The notes under the pieces were generated by a model that saw only the letters and a program-made list of their open reading frames with translations, had not been told where the DNA came from and did no database searches. The translations under genes were made by a program, and so were the position numbers. A stretch of 64,000 bases of DNA from Neocallimastix lanati (nom. inval.) (taxonomy: Eukaryota; Neocallimastigomycota; Neocallimastigomycetes; Neocallimastigales; Neocallimastigaceae), in contig JACVTC010000001.1 of NCBI GenBank assembly GCA_016946835.1, positions 296,501-360,500 on the forward strand, in the 5' to 3' direction. Shown here one piece after another: positions 23,101 to 34,944 of the stretch; positions within the stretch are counted from its first letter, which is position 1, and every line of letters starts with the position of its first letter.

Positions 23101-23928
23101 TTAATTTGGAATTAATACATACTGGGCATTTTAATTTTAGATTGATATTACTTAATTTATTTTTTATTTTAGAAATATCATAATGACCTAGGCGTCTATG
23201 CCAAAGGTCTATTACTTGTTGGTTATTTGATTCTGTATAATTGATTTCGTTATGTTTTGTTGAATTTAAATTTGTTTGGTGTTTGGAAGTGAAAATTTGA
23301 TATGTATTTTTATCATTAGATAAAGATTTATAAATTCTATTTCCATTATTATCATAAATTAATGCTTGTGGGTAGTTGTCATAATTATTGAATATTACTT
23401 TATAATTTTGAGAAATTAATTGATTGATTGAAATTAAGTTTCTCTTAATATATCTTGAATAATAAACATTTTTTAAAATGAATTTGTTGTTGTTAATGAA
23501 TCCTACAAAATCGCCACAAAATTCAGATAATACTTCTTTACCATTCGCTAGTAAAATTTTTGTTTTACATTTTTTAATGTTAGTAAGAAATTTTATGTCA
23601 TTAATAGTACTGATTGATGCACCTGAATCTAAAATCCAAACTATGAAGTTATTATTATGTATATTACTATTTTCGTGATTTTTATTATTTATTCTTTCTA
23701 AACAATTAATTTCGATTGCATTGTCAGAGTTATAATCTTTAGAAAAATCTTCTAAGTAATCGTCTTTATAGTTGTTGTAATTGCTTATTGAATATAAATG
23801 CTTGTTATTAATTTTACTTTTATTATATTTTTTGTTCAATTTTCTTCGAATTTTCATTGATTTATTTTCATTGTTTTGATTCAAGAGCTTATTTCTTTTA
23901 TATTTATAACATTCCTTTTTGTAGTGGC
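20194..23928 (-). pseudogene. Element A Pol: copia protease, integrase, RT, RNase H (frameshifted at the end)
   Basis: The frame contains, in order: the second half of the Gag CCHC knuckle (HYKKEC), protease WILDSGAS and the integrase HHCC zinc region (HRRLGH...CPVC). Next come integrase core residues (HLDLVGP, SDNGKEF, NGRAERFNG), RT with YVDDILIAG, and RNase H with TEAEYYSLSECAKHSLW. The open frame stops at 20411, but a one-base shift continues RNase H (VDNKATIYNS through KDNLADGFTK) to a TAA at 20194-20196. The apparent 5' extension from 23929 to 24067 is not Pol: it reads through the ends of nested elements B and C. The product is therefore broken twice, by insertion and by frameshift. 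Confidence 0.9.
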
Positions 23929-23942
23929 TGTAACGAAATCTT

Positions 23943-24991
23943 TGATTTATACCTAATATTCTTAATCTACAAAAATTAAATTTTGCAGAAGTGAATAAAA
24001 GGATAAATACTGAATAAAATTGATTTAAGAAATTTAAAAAAAATAAATATGTTTTATTATTAAACACAAAAATGTTTTATTAAAAAAAATTTATTTTTAT
24101 TTTAATATTAATCTTTATTTATTTAATAATTAATTTTGTTTAAATTAATAAAATAATTGTTAAAAACTAATAAAATAATAAAATGAAATATTTATTATTT
24201 ATACTAATTTATTTTAAATTTTAATAATAAAATTGATTATTAATAACTAATAAAATATTTATAATAATTTATTAACTAATTAATAATCATAAAAAATTGA
24301 TTATTAAAAACTAATAAAATATCTATAATAATTTATTAAATAATTAATAATCATAAAAAATTGATTATTAAAACTAATAAAATATTTATAATAATTTATT
24401 AACTAATTAATAATAAAGAATAATTTATAAGAAATATTTACATGTTTTTATATTTTTCTTTGATTTTAAACTATTTACATTAAAAATAATAAAATTAATA
24501 AAAGAGAAATAAAGAATAATTTATTATTAAATTAAACAATATTTACAATTAAAATGTTGATAAAGATGAGTTTTAAAATGTTATTTTAATTACAATTTGT
24601 TTATAAAAGTTGAGTTATAAAATAAATAAAATAATCATTATTTTAAATAAAAGTAACTTAAAAATTATTTAACTAGTTAATTTTAATTTTGAGATGCTTA
24701 TAAGTTTGTTTATTTGTTATTTATAATTTATTAAATTTGTTTATTATTTTGTTTATTTGTTGTTTTAGAAAAATATTATTTATTAATTTATTTTAGTTTT
24801 TAATTAAAATTATTAATGATTAATTAATTTATTATTATTTTATTTTAATTATCTTTATTTAATTAATTTTTCTTAAATATGGATTTAATTTTTTTTTTTA
24901 GAATGGATTAATTTTTGGGTTAAGTTAGAAAACTTTATCAAGAATTTGTTTTTTATTATTTATTTTAATTTAATAATTTTGTTATTTATCA
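23943..24991 (-). repeat. Element C 3' LTR (left)
   Basis: This 1,049-bp copy of 28944-29992 has the TG...CA ends in both copies and no difference seen by eye. Element-sense AAGGGCCGAGAAA next to it could be the polypurine tract. Confidence 0.93.
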
Positions 24992-25118
24992 ATTTCTCGG
25001 CCCTTAAGAGTCAACTTCGTCCCTTGAAGTTGTATCATTTTCTTGTAGTACATAAGGGAAAAAATTTTTATATGAACATTTCTTTTAAGGAGTTTTCCTG
25101 TTTGTGGATCTTCAAGAA

Positions 25119-26513
25119 CTAAAGTATTGCTTCGGAGTCTTTTGATGATAGTCTTGAAAGTGCATCATCAAAAAGATTTCTTTTTCTTTTTTGATAAACT
25201 AGGTTGGTTTTGTACTTATTGAATTCTTCTATCCAACGAGCATGTCTATTGTTGTTAGGAATATTTTTCTTGAGCAAACCTAAAAGTGGCTTATAATCAG
25301 TTATAGATTTTATTGGTTTGTTATTGTTGATTGACAATGTCCTACTTAAACAACAAGTTGGGTGTTCTAATTTGTCTTCCTCCTTTTGCAAAAGAGTACT
25401 TCCGATACCTTTATTCTTTTCTATTATTATTGCATTACACATAGGCGTCTTTAAAGAAGTATGGTTATTATATATTTCAGTTATTCTTTTAATTCCTTTT
25501 TTTGTTTTTTGATATAAGCAATCATCATCTGGATCAATGTAGAGTCTGTACTTCTTTTGTATACCTCTTCCTAATATAATATTAAAGAATGGATTTGTAT
25601 AATCTATTATATAAAATTTTTCATTCACAGTTAAGTTATTATTTATAGTTAATTTTAAATTTATATAAGAATTAGTATGGAGTATTGTACCATCGGCAAT
25701 TGTAATAGTTTCAGAAAGGTCACAATTATTAATGATTACATTTTCTAGTTCTTCAAGTGAATTTTTAGTTATGATGTTAACATTTGCACCTGTGTCGAAA
25801 AGTATTTTGACTGATTTGTTTCCTATTTTTCCACATAATATAGGAATATTTAAATTTTGAATAGTAAAAAGTATTTTCTCAACTCGTGGTTTACAACCTT
25901 GCTCTAGATCTTTTCTTATAGATGGACTAGCTGATAATAATTGTGTTAGGCTTATTTTAGGATATAAATTATTGGCTTCTTCTAGAATATTGAATTTATT
26001 TTCAGGTTTTAACATTTGTATTTCGGTCATGTTTCGCTTACCTTTTGTTTTAACTTTTTCTGGTATAGTATTTGAATTATTATCTTGATAATTATTTTCA
26101 TTAGGAGTATTGGGTTGGGGTTTGTCAAAATTAGTTGCACGAACACTTTCACTATTATTATTAGATTCTTCATGCGTAATATTATTATTAGATAAATCCA
26201 TGTCTTCTATATCATTTGTAATTTCTCTTCTTCTTTTATCTCTAATGGCTTTCTTCTGTTGTTTAACAGCTTTTATATTAGGTTGATTTAGAATGGAAGG
26301 TTTTACTATAGATTTATTACTTGGTGATATTTTATTTTTATCCAATGCATTCTTACTTAGTGATTTTCTCTTTTGGGCTGCATTAATCATATAATTATTG
26401 TTTCCTTCATATTCTATAGTATTTTCTTGATCATAGTTGTTTGTTGCAATTTTATTTATCTCGGGAGATTGCGTACTCCCGATAACTAATTTAAATGGTT
26501 TAATTCTGGACAT
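25119..26513 (-). CDS. Element C protease plus RNase H tail, RT and integrase deleted
   Basis: The 464-residue frame starts with ATG inside the end of Gag (28-bp overlap, other frame), which suggests ribosomal frameshifting. It has an Asn/Lys-rich N-terminal half, an aspartic protease (ILFDTGANVNII and the flap-side ILGRG) and then a jump to the end of RNase H: SRTLS, TDYKPLL, ARWIEEF, DDALSRL. RT and part of RNase H, including its first catalytic residues, are gone. Downstream to the LTR only a short stop-filled relic of the 3' end remains. The frame was kept open across the deletion. Confidence 0.85.
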   Translation of the reverse strand: MSRIKPFKLVIGSTQSPEINKIATNNYDQENTIEYEGNNNYMINAAQKRKSLSKNALDKNKISPSNKSIVKPSILNQPNIKAVKQQKKAIRDKRRREITNDIEDMDLSNNNITHEESNNNSESVRATNFDKPQPNTPNENNYQDNNSNTIPEKVKTKGKRNMTEIQMLKPENKFNILEEANNLYPKISLTQLLSASPSIRKDLEQGCKPRVEKILFTIQNLNIPILCGKIGNKSVKILFDTGANVNIITKNSLEELENVIINNCDLSETITIADGTILHTNSYINLKLTINNNLTVNEKFYIIDYTNPFFNIILGRGIQKKYRLYIDPDDDCLYQKTKKGIKRITEIYNNHTSLKTPMCNAIIIEKNKGIGSTLLQKEEDKLEHPTCCLSRTLSINNNKPIKSITDYKPLLGLLKKNIPNNNRHARWIEEFNKYKTNLVYQKRKRNLFDDALSRLSSKDSEAIL

Positions 26514-27414
26514 TCTTCAACCATGTGACCAATACGCTGACAATTTATGCATAGGTTGATTTTTAAATCGGATAATTTTTTTGTTATATCATCTAGTTCT
26601 TTATCAGTGAATTGAGAACCTTTTAAAGTTGCTCTTCTCTGTTCGACTCCTTTGTTGAATTCTACAGGGTTGTAAAAATTTCTATTTGTAGTAAAATTGT
26701 TGTTATAGTTATTGTTTCTAAATTTATTATTATAACTGGAATTTTCATTAGTCCTAGTATTAGAGATAAAAGGAATTTTATTGTAATAATTAGTGTTAAA
26801 AGATCTAAAATTAGTATTTTTATTATTGTTATTATTAGTGTTATTTAGATTCTTCTTTACATTTGAGAATTGAGTTTTAGATTTTGGTTTATTGTCTTCA
26901 AGAAGTTTAAGCATTTTTTCCTTTTTTGAAGTTATTTCCATTGCATCACTTAATTTAGTAGGTTCTGATTCTAATAAATACTCATACATTTTAGACCAGT
27001 TTCTAAATGCATTTATGTAGTATGGAGTACTAATATAATCCTTTCCATCTAATTGTAATTGATTTAAGAGTTGTAAGAATTTTGTATCGAAGTCGGAAAC
27101 TTTTTCACCTTTCTTAATGGTTAATGTTGATATTTCCAAAAATTTTACATTCTTTGGAGTACAAGGTTTAAATCTTTTCTTTAAGTTTTCTAAGATTATT
27201 TCATAAGAGTCAGCTTGTGCTTTATTTAAAGAATTTATAACAATAGTTCTTGCTTTATCTGTAGTTACGGCAATTAAATATTCATTCTTTTCTTCGTTTT
27301 CAATTTTATATTTTCGACACCAATTTTCAAAGGCGAATTTCCATTCTTCATATTGGACTTTTTCTTCACCTAATATTGGTAATCTACTAAAAGTAATAGC
27401 TTTGGTAGTTGTTT

Positions 27415-27418
<4 letters not shown>
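26486..27418 (-). CDS. Element C Gag with CCHC knuckle
   Basis: A 310-residue Gag has core motifs WKFAFENWCRKY and FDTKFLQLLNQL, an Asn-rich linker and a C-terminal CINCQRIGHMVEEC knuckle that binds RNA. The ATG is immediately preceded (element sense) by a run of about 55 A. Gag is intact, so the element can still supply or use particles. Confidence 0.88.
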
Positions 27419-27474
<56 letters not shown>

Positions 27475-27884
27475 TTAATTATAATTATTAGTAGTAGTAG
27501 TAATATTTCTAAAATTATTAATTCTTATTATCTTTAGTTTATCTTGAATGATTTCCCGTCCTTATAGTACGGTTGTAGAATAATACGACGTTTGGTCCCA
27601 CTGATTATAGGAGTTTTACACTACGTCTACACCTAACGTAGATCTCTACTTATAATCAGCGCCTACTCCCCCGTATTGATTCTTATTCTACAGTCCGTTA
27701 GCTCTTACTGCAATAATACACTAGTATTAAGGGTAAGAGATTCCTACTATAAGTATCAATCAGTCAAGAGAACAGAAGCAGTTCCTCCAACTAAAAAAAA
27801 ATACTTCTTTTCTTTATTTGTTTTCCTTAATTTAAATTTTATTGTTTTCTAATTTTATTTTTTTTTATTATATATTTATTTATT

Positions 27885-27943
<59 letters not shown>

Positions 27944-28389
27944 TATTTTATACAATAATATCCTAGAAAATATTAAAAAAATAAAAGGTTAAGTAGTATA
28001 ATGGTATTTATAAATTTTTATTATTTGAATATTTAAAGAAGAATAAAAAGTTAAATTATAAATATTTATTATTAATAATTCTCAAAAGAATATTAATTAC
28101 GATTTTCCAATAATATAAGTAATAAGTAGGTAGTATACTCGTAGCCAGCTTGCCCACTTGCTCAGGCGTCATGTACTACTCGTACCAGTGATTCTCCTAC
28201 ACGTTTATACGTTTGTAGAATAGTTCAGAGCTTCCCAGCGCGCCGACTGTGAAAGAATAAACTAATCACGGAAACCACTTATTATTTTACTTATATTATT
28301 GCTTCTAAAGCAACAATATTCTTTTTTGAAAAATAAATAATAATTTTATAATAGAACTTCTTAAAGTTCTTCTGTTTTATTTTATTTTA

Positions 28390-28429
<40 letters not shown>

Positions 28430-28469
28430 TTTTTAATAAAATTTTTTTTTATATTAAAATTTTTCTAAT

Positions 28470-28511
<42 letters not shown>

Positions 28512-28943
28512 TAAAATTTTACTAATAAATTTTATTATTATTATTATTTATTACTTATAATATATACTTTATTATTAAATTAAATTGAATAATATGAATA
28601 CTATTTAATTATCTTTAAAAAAAATTTTTTTTTTTTTTTTTATTTAATTATTAAAGATAAATTTAATTTAATTTGCAGTTTATTTAACGTATATTATTTG
28701 TTGATTAATTTATATTAATAACTTTAATTTATAATAATTTATTGCTATAATATTTTATTTGCATATTATTAAGATAAATTTATTTGAGTCTATTACTATG
28801 AATAATTTAGAGTTATTCTAAAACTAGACTAATTTATTGTATTAATTATTGTTTAATATTACCATTGAATAACTAGGCTTATTCTAATATTAAACTAAAA
28901 AAAATTTACTTACCACCGGGGCAACAAGAGGATTCTCCACCAT
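27419..28943 (-). other. Element C leader with three long poly(A) tracts
   Basis: In element sense there are A-runs of about 37 (28473-28509), 51 (27887-27937) and 55 (27419-27473), the last touching the Gag start codon. GC-richer islands lie at about 27560-27790 and 28130-28290. No long frame is present. Confidence 0.7.
28930..28942 (-). promoter_or_regulatory. Element C tRNA primer-binding site
   Basis: One base after the 5' LTR the element sense reads TGGTGGAGAATCC, i.e. the complement of a tRNA 3' end GGATTCTCCACCA. This is the classical primer-binding site, in contrast to element B. The tRNA species is not assigned. Confidence 0.75.
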
Positions 28944-29992
28944 TGATTTATACCTAATATTCTTAATCTACAAAAATTAAATTTTGCAGAAGTGAATAAA
29001 AGGATAAATACTGAATAAAATTGATTTAAGAAATTTAAAAAAAATAAATATGTTTTATTATTAAACACAAAAATGTTTTATTAAAAAAAATTTATTTTTA
29101 TTTTAATATTAATCTTTATTTATTTAATAATTAATTTTGTTTAAATTAATAAAATAATTGTTAAAAACTAATAAAATAATAAAATGAAATATTTATTATT
29201 TATACTAATTTATTTTAAATTTTAATAATAAAATTGATTATTAATAACTAATAAAATATTTATAATAATTTATTAACTAATTAATAATCATAAAAAATTG
29301 ATTATTAAAAACTAATAAAATATCTATAATAATTTATTAAATAATTAATAATCATAAAAAATTGATTATTAAAACTAATAAAATATTTATAATAATTTAT
29401 TAACTAATTAATAATAAAGAATAATTTATAAGAAATATTTACATGTTTTTATATTTTTCTTTGATTTTAAACTATTTACATTAAAAATAATAAAATTAAT
29501 AAAAGAGAAATAAAGAATAATTTATTATTAAATTAAACAATATTTACAATTAAAATGTTGATAAAGATGAGTTTTAAAATGTTATTTTAATTACAATTTG
29601 TTTATAAAAGTTGAGTTATAAAATAAATAAAATAATCATTATTTTAAATAAAAGTAACTTAAAAATTATTTAACTAGTTAATTTTAATTTTGAGATGCTT
29701 ATAAGTTTGTTTATTTGTTATTTATAATTTATTAAATTTGTTTATTATTTTGTTTATTTGTTGTTTTAGAAAAATATTATTTATTAATTTATTTTAGTTT
29801 TTAATTAAAATTATTAATGATTAATTAATTTATTATTATTTTATTTTAATTATCTTTATTTAATTAATTTTTCTTAAATATGGATTTAATTTTTTTTTTT
29901 AGAATGGATTAATTTTTGGGTTAAGTTAGAAAACTTTATCAAGAATTTGTTTTTTATTATTTATTTTAATTTAATAATTTTGTTATTTATCA
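28944..29992 (-). repeat. Element C 5' LTR (right)
   Basis: This is the second 1,049-bp copy. It is extremely AT-rich, so a specific promoter motif cannot be singled out. Confidence 0.93.
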
Positions 29993-30017
29993 TCTTCAGT
30001 TAGTAAAATTAGAACTT

Positions 30018-30071
30018 TGGTTCAATGGTTAGTTACATTGACCATGACCAATACTTCATGGGTTCGACTCA
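30018..30071 (+). promoter_or_regulatory. tRNA-like A and B boxes inside the LTR of element B
   Basis: TGGTTCAATGG (30018-30028) fits the Pol III A box and GGTTCGACTCA (30061-30071) fits the B box, 32 bp apart as in a tRNA gene. The same pair is at 35318-35328 and 35361-35371. Acceptor and T stems do not pair well, so this is tRNA-derived sequence rather than a working tRNA. Confidence 0.55.
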
Positions 30072-30377
30072 CACCTCAACCCATTTTGCATAAATAATTA
30101 TTTTATTAATTATTTTATTAATTATTAATAATATCTTCTTGAATATTCTTTCTGTATAAAATTATAGAAAGTTAAAGATTCTTTCGGTTCGTAATTCAAC
30201 CGAAATGAATTTAGAAATTCTTATTATATAAATTATTTTATTCTTTTTTGATAAGATTCATTTTCATCAATTAAAATCAATATTCTAGAAACTTTACATT
30301 ATTAATTATTACAAACATATTTCTAAATATTTCTTTAAAATTATTTTTACATGTTAAAACTGTTTTTCCGTTAAAAG

Positions 30378-30429
30378 TATAAATAGTGCGAACTTCACGA
30401 ATGAAAATATTTTTCTTCGTGCTTTTATT
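30378..30429 (+). promoter_or_regulatory. Element B promoter: TATA box and inferred transcript start
   Basis: TATAAATA at 30378-30385 (copy at 35678) is followed about 40 bp later by GTGCTTTTATT (30419-30429). That 11-mer is the exact complement of the bases at the LTR/leader junction, which marks it as the probable 5' end of the RNA. Confidence 0.6.
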
Positions 30430-30626
30430 AATAATAATTAACGTATAAGTAATTCGAAATATTACCTTGTTGATTAATATTAATAATTATTTTAAATTTT
30501 ATAATTAATAAAAAATATTTCTAATAAAACGAATTATTTATACAGATAGTGTAAACCTATTGAGTTTTCTTCTTTTGTGTGTTTCTATACCCCGTCCCGC
30601 CGTTACAATAGAAGCACCTCCGTTAC

Positions 30627-30637
30627 AATAAAAGCAC
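30627..30637 (+). promoter_or_regulatory. Element B self-priming primer-binding site
   Basis: AATAAAAGCAC starts at the last LTR base and pairs over 11 bp with GTGCTTTTATT at 30419-30429. No tRNA 3'-end match (TGG...) is present. Tf1 of fission yeast, also a chromodomain element, primes from 11 nt of its own 5' end in this way. Confidence 0.65.
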
Positions 30638-31399
30638 CTGCTAATCCAAGCCCTCAATACCTTTACGCTATTCCTCAGACATTCTACCGTACTTTTAGGA
30701 ATTCTACCTTCTCAATATCTTTTGACAATCGTTGGGTTTCTACTTTTACTATTCTACTATTAAAGAACAAATACCTACTCTTCCGGTTCTCTCTATCTTA
30801 GTCTAATAATCTTTGAATAAATCTTTTTATCTACTATCTCTTTAATACCGGACTTCTATATCTTTTAATCTCGGATTCTATCTCCTCCCAGACGAATAAT
30901 TACTGCCTATTGATTCCTATTCAAATTATCACCTTGTCTGTTTTGAGTTACCCTCACTATTATATAATTCAATCCTTTGTATCTATTATATTACCGGATA
31001 ATCCTAATCCTATGGTTGTTGAAATTAATTTTTATAACAAAAATTCTTGTACTACCCGATCATATAATTCAAATTAAACTTGTACTACCCTATTAAGATA
31101 AAACTTACATTACCTTAACCTTTTAAAAAAAAAAAAAAAAAAAAAAATTTTAGATAATATTAAATTAATCTTGTATTACCTTAACCCTTCAAAATTAATT
31201 CTAATATTTACCCAACAAAATTAATTAATAATTAGATAAATAATATTAAATTAATTTAATAAGAAAAAAATTTTTAATTTTTAGATAAATATTTTAGATT
31301 AATTTAGTGAATAAATCAATTAGTTCTAGATAAATAAAAAAAAAAATTTTTTTTCATTTAATTTATTAGAAAAATAATAAATTTTTTAAATTAGCTTAG

Positions 31400-31457
<58 letters not shown>

Positions 31458-32499
31458 ATAATAATAATAATATTAATAATTGTAATAATAATTTTTTATT
31501 TTTAATTATTTTAATAAATTACTTGCTTGAAATAATAGCAAGAAAAACTTGTTCAATTTTATTTTTTATTTTATTTAAAAAAGCGTTTATACGAGCGAAT
31601 AGAGCTCATATACAGAGTTAGAAGAATTGTCTTCTTTAGTGTTGCACTCGACGAATAGATTTGGTTCTAGACTAGGTAAAACTCTATAAGAGAGCACCGT
31701 AGCCTATTATAAAGGAAAACGGTTCTAGGTTTGCAACAACTCTGGCGAATAAGGAGCTTACGTCACCGAAGGCGTAAGATTAAAATTATATAGTATTTTA
31801 AAATTTTATTTCGTGCTTACTCGCGGCACTAGTTATAATAGTACTGACGGTTTTTTCTATAGTTGTGAGTCAATAGTACTATTCTATTCTATCAATCAAT
31901 AATTTTATAATTAATATTATAATTTTATAATTAAGAAAACAAAGATTAAAATATAAATATAAGGTTTATACGACTTCCAAAGCGACAGAAGTTGGTCTCT
32001 GTTTTCGTAACATTTTAGTGTTCAGATACTATTGATATAGGGGAAAATAATTTGTTTTATTCTTTTCAGCTAACAATAAGTTAGATATAATAAAGAATCT
32101 AACAATATTACTTCCTTTTGTCTATAAGACATTAACAATCGATTTTATCTGCGTTATCACTAAAAGGCTAAAGGAACTTATCGTATAAAACTTTGATAGA
32201 TTATATATTTAGTTGGTCCAATACTATATAATCTAGTTTATATTTCAGTAATTTTTGATAAATAATTATAAAATAAAAATATTTAATTATAAAATATTAT
32301 AAAGTGTTATTAAAATTTTGTGTTCTTATCCATTAACCTTGGAAACCCCCAATAAACAACTTTTGAACTTTTGGAATCTCTACTACCTATTTACCTTTTG
32401 GATTATTGGAATCTCTACTACCACTTTGGGAACTTCTGGATTCTACCGCCTATTCTTTATCTTTGCAAACTTATTCTACTTTACCTTATTTATTTTAAT
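30638..32499 (+). other. Element B long leader with poly(A) tracts
   Basis: About 1.9 kb lies between the primer site and the Gag ATG. It has a run of about 24 A near 31124-31147 and one of 53 A at 31403-31455. Less AT-rich islands (about 31580-31900 and 31970-32230) look conserved in composition but open no long frame. These may hold packaging or translation signals. Confidence 0.6.
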
Positions 32500-34944
32500 A
32501 TGGACAACTATTATCAAGAAAATCCTACTTTTAAGGACGGTTTTGCTGGTGATCGTCGATTCTTTAAAGGATTTCTAGCTAAAATGGAACTTATTTTTAT
32601 GATTCAACCAGAAAGATTTGCAAACGATGAAGCTAAAGTAATCTATATCATTTCTCGTTTGTATGGAAACGCCATGAATTGGGCTGCTACTCTCATTGAA
32701 AACCAAGATCCTTGTCTCCTTAATTATAATCAATTCATTGCAAGACTAAAATCAGTATTTGGAAGCTACGATTCTACCTTTATTGCGAACCAGAAATTAA
32801 GAACAATCAAACAAAAACGAATTGGTGAAGTCAGAAATTATATTTTAGAATTTAATAAATACGCCGATGAATCTTCTTGGAATGAAGAAGCCAAGATGGA
32901 CGCCTTTCTTGCCGGCCTACATGACCATATTGCTACTAGAATTTTAGAAATGTTTCCTGGACCTCAAACCCTCCTTGCTATGCAAACAATTGCATCTAGA
33001 ATCGATAATCGTATTTCTACTCATAGACAATTCTCCAATCTTCAAGGTCAAAATTCAAATAATAGTAATAATAATAAAAATAAAAAGAGCAAAAAATCAT
33101 TCTTTTTCCAAAAGCAATTTAAATCCAAACCTCATGGACCTCTATCTCAAGAAGAAAAAGAAAGAAGAAGAAGAGAAAATCTTTGTTTGTATTGTGGATC
33201 CTCTGAACATTCTCTCGACAATTGTCCACTTAAAAATAAATATAAAAATAAAAATAAACCTTCATCAAGTAGCACTTATGTTTCTAATCCCGAATCAAAA
33301 CCTATTTCTAGACCTAGAGTTTCTGACTCAAATCTTCCTATTTACGAATTTTCTTTAAGTATTGATAATACAAATTCTACCGCTAAAATTCTACTCGATA
33401 CTGGTTCTCAAATCAATTTAATGGATATCTACTATATTAAAGAAAATAATATCCCGTATTCAACTAAAACTAATTTCCCTAATGTATCTGGCATCGGTGG
33501 AAAGCAAACTATTCTTGGAAAAACTCTTCCTATTTCCATCACTTATAATAACCATAAATGTAAGACTCAATTCTATGTGGTTGACCTTCCTTCTTATTGT
33601 GCTATTTTAGGTTTCGAATGGATTTCTACTCACAATCCTGATATTGACTTCAAAAATAAAGTCTTAAGATTTAATTCCAATTATTGCGTTGAAAATTGTT
33701 TAATCATCCCTAACTCCTTTACTTCTTATGTTCCTTTAAATACTACTAAACAAAATGACAAAAATGAAAATGAAGAAATCAATAATAAAATAAGCAAATC
33801 ATTACCAAAAAAATTACTTCCATTTATAGACACTTTCAGTGAAATATACACTAATGAATCACCTCCTTATTGTCCTTTTGATAGCGAGATTAAACCCAAA
33901 CAAAATGAAAAACTTCATTATGACCCAATCTACCCCTTAACTGTAAAAGAACCTCTAGCTTCGAAGAAATATATTAAAGAAAATGAAAACAAAAAATTTA
34001 TTAGAAAATCTAAATCTCCAGCTGCTGCTTCTGTTTTATTTGTTCCCAAGAAAGACATAAATGACCTCTTCCGTATTCATAAACCACCCTCCGATTTTTT
34101 TTCCGATAAAGATTCTCAATTCACTTCAAAATTTTGGTCAGCTATTTGTAAATCTTTCAATATCACAACGAAACTTGCTTCTCCCTTCCATCACCAAACC
34201 AATGGTTTAACGGAGAGGGTGAACTCCGTTATTGAACAATACTTAAGATGTTATTCAAACTTTAAAGGTACTGATTGGTATAATTTTTTATTCTTAGCAG
34301 AATTCAGTTATAATAATTCAATTCAAGAATCAATTAAGCACTCACCTTTTTATGCAAACTATGGATATAATCCAAGATATTCACCATCAATTCCAAACAG
34401 TACAGATGTTCCTAGAGCTGATGAATTTACAAAAGACCTTTCAGAATTATTCAAAACACTTAATGGAAATTTACAACAAGCAAGAAAAAAGCAAGAAGAA
34501 TTCGCAAACAAACATCGTATTGAAGCTCCAAATTTTAAACCTGGTGATAAAGTGTGGATTAATAGTTCACTTATAATTCATAATGGAAATAAAAAACTTA
34601 AACCCAGAAAACTTGGTCCATATAAAATCATTAAGAAAATTTCTCCCGTTTCATATAAGTTAGACTTACCAAAAGAAATCAGAATCCATCCTGTAATACA
34701 TGTTTCTGAACTTGAACCATTTTATGAAGATCACTTTGGACGAAAGAAAGAACCACCACCACCGATAATTATTGACAATGAAGAAGAATACGAAGTTGAA
34801 AAAATTCTTGATAAAAGAAAACATTATGGCAAAACCCAATATCTTATTAAATGGAAAGGCTATCCTTTATCTGAAGCATCTTGGGAACCCGAAGAAAATT
34901 TAAATTGCCCTAAACTCTTAAAAGAATTTAACAAAAATAACTAA
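32500..34944 (+). CDS. Element B Gag-protease-integrase-chromodomain polyprotein lacking RT/RNase H
   Basis: I chose the ATG at 32500, since the frame upstream has no ATG; this gives 814 residues. The order is Gag (MDNYYQ through about 200), CCHC knuckle [14 protein letters not shown], aspartic protease [11 protein letters not shown] and a short RT start ending VPKKD. The frame then jumps to the second half of integrase: second catalytic Asp in SDKDSQF, Glu in [13 protein letters not shown]-type segment ([12 protein letters not shown]) and a C-terminal chromodomain ([21 protein letters not shown]) follow. RT, RNase H, the integrase zinc domain and the first catalytic Asp are deleted in frame. 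The product cannot reverse-transcribe or integrate alone, so mobility would need a helper. Chromodomains steer integration to marked chromatin. Confidence 0.88.
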   Translation: MDNYYQENPTFKDGFAGDRRFFKGFLAKMELIFMIQPERFANDEAKVIYIISRLYGNAMNWAATLIENQDPCLLNYNQFIARLKSVFGSYDSTFIANQKLRTIKQKRIGEVRNYILEFNKYADESSWNEEAKMDAFLAGLHDHIATRILEMFPGPQTLLAMQTIASRIDNRISTHRQFSNLQGQNSNNSNNNKNKKSKKSFFFQKQFKSKPHGPLSQEEKERRRRENLCLYCGSSEHSLDNCPLKNKYKNKNKPSSSSTYVSNPESKPISRPRVSDSNLPIYEFSLSIDNTNSTAKILLDTGSQINLMDIYYIKENNIPYSTKTNFPNVSGIGGKQTILGKTLPISITYNNHKCKTQFYVVDLPSYCAILGFEWISTHNPDIDFKNKVLRFNSNYCVENCLIIPNSFTSYVPLNTTKQNDKNENEEINNKISKSLPKKLLPFIDTFSEIYTNESPPYCPFDSEIKPKQNEKLHYDPIYPLTVKEPLASKKYIKENENKKFIRKSKSPAAASVLFVPKKDINDLFRIHKPPSDFFSDKDSQFTSKFWSAICKSFNITTKLASPFHHQTNGLTERVNSVIEQYLRCYSNFKGTDWYNFLFLAEFSYNNSIQESIKHSPFYANYGYNPRYSPSIPNSTDVPRADEFTKDLSELFKTLNGNLQQARKKQEEFANKHRIEAPNFKPGDKVWINSSLIIHNGNKKLKPRKLGPYKIIKKISPVSYKLDLPKEIRIHPVIHVSELEPFYEDHFGRKKEPPPPIIIDNEEEYEVEKILDKRKHYGKTQYLIKWKGYPLSEASWEPEENLNCPKLLKEFNKNN

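Larger units (their letters stand above)
23943..29992 (-). mobile_element. Element C: Ty3/gypsy-type retrotransposon nested in the LTR of B
   Basis: It starts TGATTTATACC and ends TTATTTATCA with 1,049-bp LTRs at 23943-24991 and 28944-29992 that appear identical. It is flanked by TCTT (23939-23942, 29993-29996); a 5-bp ATCTT reading is possible if the last A belongs to the target. Sense is minus: 5' LTR right, primer site 28930-28942, 1.5-kb poly(A)-rich leader, Gag (26486-27418), protease/RNase H remnant (25119-26513). Integrase and RT are missing. Confidence 0.93.
29997..30627 (+). repeat. Element B left LTR, main part (rest at 23929-23942)
   Basis: It matches 35297-35927 at a constant offset of 5,300 bp. 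Together with 14 bp at 23929-23942 it makes the full 645-bp LTR. The four bases TCTT are duplicated on both sides of element C (23939-23942 and 29993-29996). Confidence 0.93.
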
